Assembly (NCBI GenBank): GCA_002298965.1
Contig: DBMN01000357.1
Span: 347-7,503 of the forward strand
Reading direction: 5' to 3'
DNA from: Rhizobiales bacterium UBA697
Lineage (GTDB): Bacteria; Pseudomonadota; Alphaproteobacteria; Rhizobiales; Ancalomicrobiaceae
Length of the DNA stretch: 7,157 nucleotides
The translations under genes were made by a program, and so were the position numbers. Within the stretch, counting starts at the first letter, position 1; each line of letters begins with the position of its first letter. Shown in pieces: positions 1 to 7,089 of this stretch. Under the pieces are notes generated by a model. That model saw nothing but the letters and a program-made list of their open reading frames with translations, was not told the DNA's origin and did no database searches.

Positions 1-714
1 ATCCCGGCGATGCTGGCGCGCGGCCTCGACATCCGCCTCGGCGAGGCGGTGCGCCGGGTCGTGCGGCGGGCCGACGGCGTCACCGTGGAGACCGCGACCG
101 GTCGCTTCGAGGCCGATCACGTCGTCTCGACGCTGCCGCTCGGGGTCTTGAAGGCAGGCTCGGTCGCCTTCGATCCGCTGCTGCCGGCTGCGGTCGACGA
201 GGCGATCGCAAAGATCGGGCTCGGCGCGGTGACCAAGATCGCCCTGGCCTTCGAGCGTCGCTTCTGGCCGGCCGACCGCCGCTTCTTCGGCCATGTCGAC
301 GCGCGGCGCGGGCGCTGGGCGACCTTCCTCTCGACCAACGGGCTCGTCGCCGGCGACGTTCTGGTCGGTTTCGCCACCGGCCCCTACGCGCGGGTCGCCG
401 AAGCGATGACGTCGGACGAGATGACGGCCGACGCGATGGCGGTGCTCGCCGACATGTTCGGCGCCGGCCTGCCGCGACCGCGCGGCGTGGTCGTCTCCTC
501 GTGGACGCCGGATCCGTTCGCGCTCGGCGCCTATTCGCTGCCGGCGCCCGGTTGCACGCCGAAGCACTTCGCGACACTCGGCGCCCCGATCGACGATCGG
601 CTGATCTTTGCCGGCGAACACACCGACTTCGCCCGCCACGGCACCGTCCACGGTGCGCTTCTGAGCGGCCGCCGTGCCGCCGCGGCCGTTCTCGCGACCA
701 TCGCTCGTCGCTGA
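1..714 (+). CDS. Flavin-dependent amine oxidase, C-terminal part (5' end outside window)
   Basis: The reading frame is open from base 1 and gives 237 residues ending at TGA 712-714. The ATG at base 10 is internal, because homology continues to the left edge. The sequence matches the C-terminal half of the monoamine/polyamine oxidase family, FAD enzymes that oxidise amines to imines with release of hydrogen peroxide. Visible landmarks are the STLPLGVLK segment, the W-x-x-DPFALGAYS segment that lines the flavin in this family, and the C-terminal FAD-binding stretch FAGEHT followed by GTVHGALLSGRRAA. The family is usually about 420-500 residues, so roughly half is missing, including the N-terminal GxGxxG dinucleotide motif. 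The position occupied by the flavin-linking cysteine of mammalian MAO (GGCYT) reads GAYS here, so FAD is probably bound non-covalently. The amine substrate cannot be told. It converges on the transport genes and need not share their function. Confidence 0.9.
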   Translation: MPAMLARGLDIRLGEAVRRVVRRADGVTVETATGRFEADHVVSTLPLGVLKAGSVAFDPLLPAAVDEAIAKIGLGAVTKIALAFERRFWPADRRFFGHVDARRGRWATFLSTNGLVAGDVLVGFATGPYARVAEAMTSDEMTADAMAVLADMFGAGLPRPRGVVVSSWTPDPFALGAYSLPAPGCTPKHFATLGAPIDDRLIFAGEHTDFARHGTVHGALLSGRRAAAAVLATIARR

Positions 715-860
715 CGCGCGGACCGACGTTCCATGCCCCGTCGCGCTGGCCCGCGCCACCGTCACCGGAGCGGCCGTTCCCTGATCGCTCTCCCCGACGT
801 TCCCGTGACCTGCACCGGCGTATCCATGGGCCCTGCCACGCGCACGGTCTTCGGTGTCCG
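715..860. other. Convergent intergenic spacer
   Basis: This 146-base gap lies between the stops of the amine oxidase (+) and the binding protein (-). It should carry termination signals for both, but I see no GC hairpin followed by a T run on either strand, so termination may be Rho-dependent. A 10-base direct repeat, CCGACGTTCC, occurs at 723-732 and 794-803, with no inferable role. Short open frames here look like extensions of antisense noise rather than genes. Confidence 0.5.
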
Positions 861-1856
861 TCACGGCTCGCCGAAGAACAGGCGGAAGAACTCGGTCCTG
901 GCGGCGGCGATCTCCGACGCTCCCTGCTCCGGCGTCTGGTAGAGGACCGCGTGGACCCAGGTCAGGCCGAGCAGGCGGGTGAAGAGCGGCGGCTTGTCGA
1001 TCCAGCCGCCCATGTCGACCGGCGCGACGTGGACGCGACCCTCGGCGACCGCCTTGACCACCTGCCAGCGCGGGTCGGAGCGGACGGTCTCGGCGAAGGC
1101 CTTGTCGGTCGCGAAGATCACGTCGGGCTGCAGGGCGATGACCTCGTCGAGCGCGATCGCCCGCCGCCCCTTGCGCCCCGGACCGACACCGCAGGGAACC
1201 ACCGGCACGCCGCCGGCGCGCACCGTCACCTCGAGCTGGGTGCCTTCGGCGCAGACCGTCTCGAGGCCGTCCGAGCCCTGGGCATAGTAGACCCGGGGCC
1301 GGCGCTCGTGCGGAATGGCCGCGACGCGGGCGTCGATGGCGGTGAGCCGACCCTCGGCCCAGACGGCGAGCGCCTCGCCGCGTTCGCTGCGATCGGTCAG
1401 CCGGCCGAGGAAGCGGAAGAGCGGCGCGATGTCGTCGAGCCGATCGTAGCGCACGTGCGCGGCGGCGATGCCGAGCGTCGCCAGTTCGCTCTCGGCCTGT
1501 TTGGCGACCGATCCCTTGGGCTCGATCAGCACCACGTCGGGGCGCAGCGCGACCAGCGCCTCCTTGTTCATCCGGTCGAACCAGCTGCCGATCACCGGCA
1601 GGGCGAGGAGTCGTTCGGACAGGTGGCGCCGCTCGTCGGCGGTCGGATCGCGGTTGAGCGCCACCAGCGCGTCGGGCGCGACGACCGCGACGAAATAGGA
1701 GATCGGCGGATTGTAGCCGACGACGCGGACGGGGCCGTCGGGAACGGTGACGGTCGCGCCCGCCATGTCCGTCACCTGACGCGCGGAGGCCGGGCCGACG
1801 CCCGCAATGGACAGGGCCACGCAGGCGGCCGCGACGACACTCCTCAGGCGCACCAT
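861..1856 (-). CDS. Periplasmic substrate-binding protein of a metal-chelate ABC importer (PF01497 family)
   Basis: This 331-residue protein has the usual length and layout of the FecB/BtuF/FhuD class of periplasmic binding proteins. A signal peptide covers residues 1-25, with a basic start (MVRLR), a hydrophobic core and an Ala-Ser-Ala cleavage site before RQ. The mature protein opens with the family hallmark VTDMAGATVTVPDGPVRVV, and the first lobe contains ALVALRPDVVLIEP (residues 100-113). The second lobe contains LDEVIALQPDVIFAT (236-250) and ends in GWIDKPP...LLGLTWVHAVLY. It delivers cargo to the permease encoded upstream. Two cysteines in the mature chain (202 and 222) could form a disulfide or touch the cargo. 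The ATG at 1856-1854 is supported by AGGAG (1868-1864) seven bases upstream. The gene starts 33 bases after the receptor stop and is probably cotranscribed with it. The ligand is unknown: siderophore, heme, corrinoid and molybdate binders share this fold. Confidence 0.88.
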   Translation of the reverse strand: MVRLRSVVAAACVALSIAGVGPASARQVTDMAGATVTVPDGPVRVVGYNPPISYFVAVVAPDALVALNRDPTADERRHLSERLLALPVIGSWFDRMNKEALVALRPDVVLIEPKGSVAKQAESELATLGIAAAHVRYDRLDDIAPLFRFLGRLTDRSERGEALAVWAEGRLTAIDARVAAIPHERRPRVYYAQGSDGLETVCAEGTQLEVTVRAGGVPVVPCGVGPGRKGRRAIALDEVIALQPDVIFATDKAFAETVRSDPRWQVVKAVAEGRVHVAPVDMGGWIDKPPLFTRLLGLTWVHAVLYQTPEQGASEIAAARTEFFRLFFGEP

Positions 1857-1889
1857 CTCGTCACTCCTGCCGCGCCGGGCTCGATTTCG

Positions 1890-3962
1890 TCAGAAGGTCG
1901 CCTTCATGCTCAGCATGATGGTGCGTCCGGGCGAAATGTTGCCGCTGGTCAGCGCATATTCCCGATCGAAGATGTTGTTGACCGCGGCGTCGATCTCCAG
2001 ATTCTTCGAGAACTCGTACTTGGCCATGAAGTTCGCCAGCGTGTAGGCGCCGGTCTGGACGTAGGCCGACGAGACCTGATCCCAGCGGTTGGCGGCGAAC
2101 TCGACGCTCGGAACCAGCGTCACCTTCTCCATCGGCACCCAGCTGGCGTAGACCATGCCCTTGTAGTTGGGGACGCCGGTCGGCTTGATGTTCGGATCCG
2201 ACGGCACCGTCAGGTGATTGTCGATGAGCGAGAGATTGCCGCCGACCGCGAGACCTTCGCGGAGCATGTAGTCGATGCCGAGATCGACGCCGACGCGATA
2301 GCCGTCGCCGACGTTCTGGTTCCAGTTGTTGCCGGTCGCCGGATTGACCACCGTCTGCATCATGTCCTGGACGGCCGAGTAGTAGACGTCGACCGAGATC
2401 TGGCTCTTGGGCGCGAATTCGTTCGACCAGCCGATCTGCACCGAGGTGGCGCGCTCGGGGCGCAGCGTCGGGTTGGGATCGGAGGAGCCGAACTTGCTGC
2501 CGTAGAGGTCCCACAGCGTCGCGAAGCGTGAGCGATGCGAGATGTCCGCGTGGACCTTGCCGGTGTCCGAATAGCGCCAGATCGCGGCGCCCTGCCAGTC
2601 GAAGCTGGAGCGATCGTTGAGCGCGTAGTCGATCAGCCTGTACCGGCCGCCGGTGACGACATAGTCCTGCGCCTTGATCTGGTGCTGCCAGTTGTAGGCG
2701 ATGCCCTGGACCAGATCGACGGACGGCGACAGGTGGTAGGTGTTCTCGAGCGCCAGCGAATAGAGGTCCTGCGCCGCGCCCTGGTGCGGTTCGGTGAGAC
2801 AGACGACGTTGTTGCGGCAGCCCGAGGTCGTACCCGAGGCGTTGACGAAGAGGTCGCGCCATTCGACGTGGTTGTTGCGCTGATAGTGGAACGACCCCTT
2901 CAGCGTGTCCTTCGACCCGAAGTCGTGGCCGACCTCGAGGGCGCCGCCGGGGGCCCAGTCGTGGGCGTAGGTGTTGAACGAGTTCTTGCCCGTCTTCTGC
3001 AGCGTCCGCGCCGCGTCCTCGTAGGCGCTCATGGCTTCGTCGAAGCTCTGGATGAAGGCCTGCGTCTTGACGTAGGTGGCCTCGTCGATCGCCGTCCGCG
3101 ACGAGAAGGACAGCGTCTGCGTCCGCCACTCCGACCACGAATAGTTCTTGGACGAGATCCCGGTCGTGGTCGGCGGGGTGTATTTGTCGCGGCCCTGGAT
3201 CGAATAGCTGACGACGTATTCGTCGCCGTTCGGGGTGAAGCCTGCCTTCACGGTGCCGTTGGCGTTCCAGAACTTCGACCAGTCGCGGCGCCCGCCGTTC
3301 TCGGTGGCCGTCGGCCGGTAGGAGTCCGGCAGCTCCCAGCCCTCGAACTTCGCGAAGGTGCCGCTCGCCTGGAGGAAATAGTTCTCCTGCTTCGTCCCGA
3401 CGCGCAGATGGGTCTGGGCGCCGTCGTAGCGGCCGCCGTTGCCGAACTGGAACGTCGTGCGGGCTTCTGCCTCGAAGGCCTTCGTCGGGCGCTTGCTCAC
3501 CAGATTGATCGCGCCGCCGAGCCCGTCCGGTCCGTCGAGGACGGAGACGTAGCCCTTGGCGATCTGGATCGCCGCGTAGTCGTCGGTGAGCAGCGAGGGG
3601 AAGGCGAGCTGATTGCTCGCGGGATAGTAGGAGCGGATGCCGTCGACGTAGAGCGGGACCTGATAGCGGTTGAAGCCGTGGACGTAGATCTCCTGCTCGT
3701 TCCGCGAGCCGCCGTCCGGCGCCGAGACGACGCCGGGCGCCAAGTTGACGGCGCGGTCGAGCGTCAGGGCGGTGAAGGTCTCGATCTGGCTCGAGGAGAC
3801 CGCGCTGCCGCTGAAGGAGTTGAACGTCTTGGTGATGGCGTCGGCCGCCAGGATGTGGATCTCGCCAAGATCGTAGACGGTGTCCTTGCCGGCCGCGCAT
3901 GCCGCAGACACGTGCGCGATCACGGCCGTTCCGGTCGCCAGCCTCGCGATCAGCTTGATCAT
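1890..3962 (-). CDS. TonB-dependent outer-membrane receptor
   Basis: This 690-residue receptor imports a chelate or other large nutrient across the outer membrane using TonB energy. Residues 1-24 form a signal peptide ending near ACAA. A TonB-box-like DTVYDLGEI follows at 27-35. The plug spans about 45-160, with the typical IYVHGFNRYQVPLYVDGIR (92-110) and the closing GPDGLGGAINLVSKRP. The rest alternates as beta-barrel strands and loops and ends with VNNIFDREY, GRTIMLSMKATF and a terminal Phe, the usual barrel assembly signal. Two cysteines (382 and 388, CRNNVVC) sit in a predicted barrel loop and may form a disulfide. The frame stays open to an ATG at 4067, but those extra 35 residues are Arg/Ser-rich and would bury the signal peptide. 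The ATG at 3962 has GAGGA six bases upstream and is preferred. The plug resembles siderophore and metallophore receptors in general; the ligand is not determinable. Coupling to the ABC system is inferred from gene order. Confidence 0.93.
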   Translation of the reverse strand: MIKLIARLATGTAVIAHVSAACAAGKDTVYDLGEIHILAADAITKTFNSFSGSAVSSSQIETFTALTLDRAVNLAPGVVSAPDGGSRNEQEIYVHGFNRYQVPLYVDGIRSYYPASNQLAFPSLLTDDYAAIQIAKGYVSVLDGPDGLGGAINLVSKRPTKAFEAEARTTFQFGNGGRYDGAQTHLRVGTKQENYFLQASGTFAKFEGWELPDSYRPTATENGGRRDWSKFWNANGTVKAGFTPNGDEYVVSYSIQGRDKYTPPTTTGISSKNYSWSEWRTQTLSFSSRTAIDEATYVKTQAFIQSFDEAMSAYEDAARTLQKTGKNSFNTYAHDWAPGGALEVGHDFGSKDTLKGSFHYQRNNHVEWRDLFVNASGTTSGCRNNVVCLTEPHQGAAQDLYSLALENTYHLSPSVDLVQGIAYNWQHQIKAQDYVVTGGRYRLIDYALNDRSSFDWQGAAIWRYSDTGKVHADISHRSRFATLWDLYGSKFGSSDPNPTLRPERATSVQIGWSNEFAPKSQISVDVYYSAVQDMMQTVVNPATGNNWNQNVGDGYRVGVDLGIDYMLREGLAVGGNLSLIDNHLTVPSDPNIKPTGVPNYKGMVYASWVPMEKVTLVPSVEFAANRWDQVSSAYVQTGAYTLANFMAKYEFSKNLEIDAAVNNIFDREYALTSGNISPGRTIMLSMKATF

Positions 3963-4123
3963 GTCTCGTCCTCGGCCACTCGACGCCGATCGCCGGGGCG
4001 TCCGACCCGAGGCGAGGCGACTGATTTCACCCGAACGACGGACCGGAATGGTCATGTCCATCGTCACACAACGGCCCGAAGCTAGCCGTGCGCGCCGGGT
4101 GGGTCCATCCGTGCGGTATTGGC
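3963..4123 (-). promoter_or_regulatory. 161-base gap between ATPase and receptor genes, possible internal promoter region
   Basis: The gap is much longer than the other junctions in the minus-strand cluster (1-base overlap and 33 bases), so the receptor and binding protein may have their own promoter or a processing site here. I see only a weak promoter-like pair on the minus strand, TTGTGT near 4070-4065 with CATTCC about 15 bases downstream. A short inverted repeat, ACGGC/GCCGT, lies at 4071-4075 and 4085-4089, with no T run after it. No Fur-like AT-rich palindrome is visible. Confidence 0.3.
3969..3973 (-). promoter_or_regulatory. Ribosome-binding site deciding the receptor start
   Basis: GAGGA on the minus strand lies six bases before the ATG at 3962-3960. 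It places the start directly ahead of the signal peptide and argues against the in-frame ATG at 4067. Confidence 0.7.
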
Positions 4124-4923
<800 letters not shown>

Positions 4924-4924
<1 letters not shown>

Positions 4925-6036
4925 CAGTGCCATCCTCGCCCGACGCCCCAGCGCATCAGCACCGCCAGAAACGGAATGCCGATCAGCGCCGTCGCGATGC
5001 CGAGGGGGATCTCGGCCGACAGAAGGCTGCGGCAGATCGTGTCGACCACCATCAGGAAGACCGCCCCCAGTGCGGCGGATGCCGGCAGGACGCGCCGGTT
5101 CATCGAGCCGAAGAGGCCGCGCGCGACGTGGGGCACGATCAGGCCGACCCAACCGACGATGCCGGCGAGCGACACCGACAGCGAACCGGCGAGCGTGGCG
5201 AGCAGGATGGCGACGATCCGCAGCCGCTTCACCCGGAGGCCGAGCGAGGCGGCCTCCTCGTCGCCCATGGCGAGGAGATCGAGCGAGCGGCCGTACATCG
5301 ACAGGGCGAGGATCGCCGCCAGCATGAAGGGCGCGGCGATCGCCAGCGATCCGACGGTGACGTGGCTCAGGCTGCCCATCAGCCAGAACACGATGGCCGG
5401 GAGCTGGCTGGTCGGATCGGCGACCATCTTGACCAGCGAGACCAGCGCCGTGAACAGCGCGCCCGAGACGATGCCGCCGAGGACCAGCGCCAACACACCG
5501 TTGCCGGCGACGCCACGCGCGAGCAGCAGGGCGAAGCCGCTGGCGGCGATGCCGAAGGCGAAGGACGAGGCCTGGACGATCGGCCAGGCGAGATCGTTGA
5601 GGATCGCCAGAGCCGCGCCGAAGGCAGCGCCCGCGAGAACGCCGAGGATGCCCGGCGAGACCAGGGGATTGGCGAAGACCGCCTGGAACGCCGCGCCGGA
5701 CGTCGACAGCGCCGCGCCGACGATCGCGGCCGCCATCATCCGCGGCAGGCGGATGTCGAGGATCACGACGGCCGCCGTGGTGCCGCGCACGTCGGTCGCC
5801 GCTGCCCCGGTCAGCCGCAGCCGGATCGCCTCGAACACGTCCGCCGGCGAGAGGTTCATCGGGCCGATGGTCAGGCCGAACAGGAGGACGAGCAGGCCCG
5901 AGACGATCAGGCCGACGAGCGCCAGGCGCGAGCGCCGCGCCGTCGCGCGCAGCACGTCGCGCGGCGAGGGCTCGATCGACGGTGCCGGATCGCCGGATTC
6001 CTCCGCTGCGGCAGGACGTTCGAGATTGGCGGACAA
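4924..6036 (-). CDS. FecCD/BtuC-type ABC transporter permease
   Basis: This 370-residue inner-membrane permease belongs to the FecCD family, which works as a dimer with about ten helices per subunit. After a hydrophilic N-terminal tail (residues 1-37) come a first helix (38-58) and the family motif RLPRMMAAAIVGAALSTSG (96-114) with FQAVFANPLVSPGILGV. Later features are the ATPase-coupling stretch AMGDEEAASLGL (256-267), GWVGLIVPHVARGLFG (295-310), and the closing EIPLGIATALIGIPFL (342-357). The start codon is TTG (6036-6034), chosen because GGGAGGAG (6050-6043) lies six bases upstream and no better ATG lies between it and the first helix. The cytoplasmic tail is somewhat longer than usual for BtuC. 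It is the first gene of the minus-strand cluster and reads from the divergent control region. The family handles siderophores, heme, corrinoids and, in some members, molybdate, so cargo cannot be assigned. Confidence 0.94.
4933..4937 (-). promoter_or_regulatory. Ribosome-binding site for the ATPase, inside the end of the permease gene
   Basis: GAGGA on the minus strand lies eight bases before the ATG at 4924-4922, within the last permease codons. It favours that ATG over the one at 4933, which overlaps this motif. Confidence 0.6.
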
Positions 6037-6042
6037 GGACGG

Positions 6043-6050
6043 CTCCTCCC
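6043..6050 (-). promoter_or_regulatory. Strong ribosome-binding site in front of a TTG start
   Basis: GGGAGGAG on the minus strand lies six bases before TTG 6036-6034. The near-perfect Shine-Dalgarno sequence supports use of the non-ATG start of the permease. Confidence 0.7.
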
Positions 6051-6118
6051 GGCGGGATTCCTGCGGCGGGGCATGGCGGACGGGGCCGAACGCGCGGCGA
6101 GATCGGGTGTACTGTCGG

Positions 6119-6135
6119 CGATCGCCGGGCGATCG
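6119..6135. repeat. 17-base inverted repeat, candidate operator
   Basis: CGATCGCC and GGCGATCG form perfect 8-base arms around a single central G. An overlapping perfect 12-base palindrome, CGGCGATCGCCG, occupies 6116-6127. It sits near the middle of the divergent region, where a regulator could act on both units. GATCG-type words are common in GC-rich genomes, so chance is a real alternative. Confidence 0.3.
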
Positions 6136-6189
6136 ACAACCTCTCGTCCTTCAGTCGGAAGACGGCGCTGCATGCGGATTCGCCGGATG

Positions 6190-6219
6190 GACAGGTCTCG
6201 GACCGCGTGACATGTCTCG
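6190..6219 (+). repeat. Tandem 11-base direct repeat upstream of the TiaS-like gene
   Basis: GACAGGTCTCG (6190-6200) and GACATGTCTCG (6209-6219) match at 10 of 11 bases with a 19-base period, close to two helical turns. They end 35 bases before the ATG at 6255. The spacing suits a dimeric activator or repressor, but no family is recognised. Confidence 0.35.
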
Positions 6220-6254
6220 CCCGAGGCCCATCGCGCCCCGGTCAGGAGAGATCC

Positions 6255-6986
6255 ATGAAGGTAATTCTCGGCTTCGACGACACGGATGTTCTCGGTTCGG
6301 AAATCGGAACCGGCAAGCTGGTCCGGATGTTCGACAAGAAGTTGCCGGCCGGCGTCCGTCCCTGGGGCGTGTTGCGGCACCAGCTTCTGGTCGATCCGCG
6401 CATTCCCTATACTTCGCACAACAGTCCGGCCTGCTCGATCGTCGAGATCGACGACCCGGATCGGCTTCCCGAACTGATCGAGACGGCAGCCCGGCACCTC
6501 GAGGCTCTTTCGAGCGTCGGCAGCGATCCGGGCCTGTGCGTCGCCCGCGAGGACGCCGATTTCGCCGGGCTGATCGACTTCGCCCTGAAGTGCACGCGCG
6601 ACATCTGTACGCAGTCGGAGGCGATCGCCGCCGCGGCCGGCGCGGGGGTGCACCTCTCCGGTCACGGCGGCACCAACGACGGGATCATCGGCGCGGCGGC
6701 GGCCGTCGGTCTGACCGTCTACGGCTGGTCCGGGCGCTTCCTCGAGTTCGGCGGCCTCCGCGATCTGCCCTCGACGATCAGCGTCGGCCGGCTCGCCGAA
6801 CAGGGCATCCTCGCCGTGCCGCTCGATCACGATGCCAGCGTCCTCGCGCCCGACGTCGACATCCACACCGGCAGCTGGGTGAGCCCGCGGCTCTGGGGCG
6901 GTCGTCCGGTCGTGTTCGTGACCAGGGACGGCGACCGCTGGGTCGCGCCGGCCAAGCGCGCCCGCGACGCCGACGTCGCCGAGTAA
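6255..6986 (+). CDS. TiaS-like protein (catalytic-domain homologue of archaeal tRNA-Ile2 agmatinylcytidine synthetase), function unknown
   Basis: This 243-residue, soluble-looking protein has no signal peptide or membrane segment. By eye it aligns with the N-terminal half of archaeal TiaS. GFDDTD (residues 6-11) matches GIDDTD, and Thr19 falls at the place of the autophosphorylated Thr18 of Archaeoglobus TiaS, with one inserted residue. LRHQLLVDPRIPYTSHNSPA (40-59) matches the RLNPTIPYKTRGNGA segment, SDPGLCV (90-96) matches NPGAVFV, and GHGGTNDGIIGAAAAVGL (136-153) matches KKGRGLIGALAAVG. TiaS is about 420 residues; this protein ends where the RNA-binding OB fold and zinc ribbon would follow and has no CxxC pair. 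ATP-dependent chemistry may persist, but tRNA is an unlikely substrate because bacteria use TilS for this job. The ATG at 6255 has AGGAG (6244-6248) six bases upstream and begins exactly where TiaS does. The frame is open far upstream, but that part is antisense to the permease. A linked gene follows 103 bases downstream. Confidence 0.75.
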   Translation: MKVILGFDDTDVLGSEIGTGKLVRMFDKKLPAGVRPWGVLRHQLLVDPRIPYTSHNSPACSIVEIDDPDRLPELIETAARHLEALSSVGSDPGLCVAREDADFAGLIDFALKCTRDICTQSEAIAAAAGAGVHLSGHGGTNDGIIGAAAAVGLTVYGWSGRFLEFGGLRDLPSTISVGRLAEQGILAVPLDHDASVLAPDVDIHTGSWVSPRLWGGRPVVFVTRDGDRWVAPAKRARDADVAE

Positions 6987-6990
6987 CGGC

Positions 6991-7016
6991 CGGACGCGGC
7001 GCGGCTGCCGCATCCG
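6991..7016 (+). terminator. Hairpin just after the TiaS-like gene, weak terminator candidate
   Basis: CGGA/TCCG and GCGGC/GCCGC arms, separated by one C-A mismatch, enclose a six-base loop (7001-7006), starting four bases after the TAA stop. No T run follows, so it is not a standard intrinsic terminator. It could stabilise the 3' end of the message or partly attenuate read-through into the next gene. Confidence 0.3.
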
Positions 7017-7047
7017 CGGAAGGGATGTCGCTCGGGAGGGCAGGGGG

Positions 7048-7089
7048 CGGCCACCGTCGTTCCCGGTCCTCCGCCGGATCAGGTGGCCG
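7048..7089 (+). promoter_or_regulatory. Inverted repeat covering the ribosome-binding site of the last gene
   Basis: CGGCCACC (7048-7055) and GGTGGCCG (7082-7089) are perfect 8-base arms around 26 bases. The loop contains a smaller CCGG/CCGG pairing (7063-7066 with 7074-7077). The 3' arm contains most of the AGGTGG Shine-Dalgarno-like sequence and abuts the ATG at 7090, so folding would hide the translation start. This suggests translational control or coupling; no known riboswitch class is recognised. Confidence 0.35.

Larger units (their letters stand above)
6037..6254. promoter_or_regulatory. Divergent control region between importer and TiaS-like gene
   Basis: These 218 bases separate two head-to-head transcription units, so both promoters should lie here. 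I find no clear -35/-10 pair on either strand; a weak minus-strand candidate is TTGTCG with GACAGT 17 bases on. The region holds a 17-base odd palindrome (6119-6135) and a near-perfect 11-base direct repeat (6190-6200 and 6209-6219), each listed separately. No Fur, Zur or Irr-like AT-rich box is visible. Upstream extension of the plus-strand frame through this region lacks protein-like character. Confidence 0.6.

Noticed and set aside
723..803. 10-base direct repeat CCGACGTTCC in the convergent spacer
   Set aside because: Two copies of a GC-rich 10-mer without further symmetry or spacing logic are compatible with chance. No attachment site or mobile element is nearby.
501..2531. Plus-strand open frame of 676 codons
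   Set aside because: It is antisense to the binding protein and receptor. Its composition is Arg/Asp/His/Gly-rich without recognisable domains, as expected from third-position GC bias of the real genes.
1861..3900. Minus-strand open frame of 679 codons in another frame of the receptor
   Set aside because: It is an out-of-frame reading of the receptor gene, Arg-rich and without plug or barrel features.
2535..4085. Plus-strand open frame of 516 codons
   Set aside because: It lies antisense to the receptor gene, with low-complexity Val/Arg/Asp-rich translation and no family resemblance.
6151..6164. AGTCGGAAGAC on the plus strand, resembling the B12 box of cobalamin riboswitches
   Set aside because: The following bases depart from the box consensus, and the upstream conserved core (such as GCAACTGT) is not convincingly present, so it is probably chance. 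A covariance-model search would settle it.
6187..6203. GGTCCGAGACCTGTCC on the minus strand, also B12-box-like
   Set aside because: A full riboswitch would have to extend into the TiaS-like coding region. I see none of the expected upstream core elements, and the match has a gap in the box.
5982..6254. N-terminal extension of the TiaS-like protein to base 5982
   Set aside because: The extension crosses the divergent region and the permease 5' end and looks non-protein-like. The ATG at 6255 has a good ribosome-binding site and matches the TiaS N-terminus.
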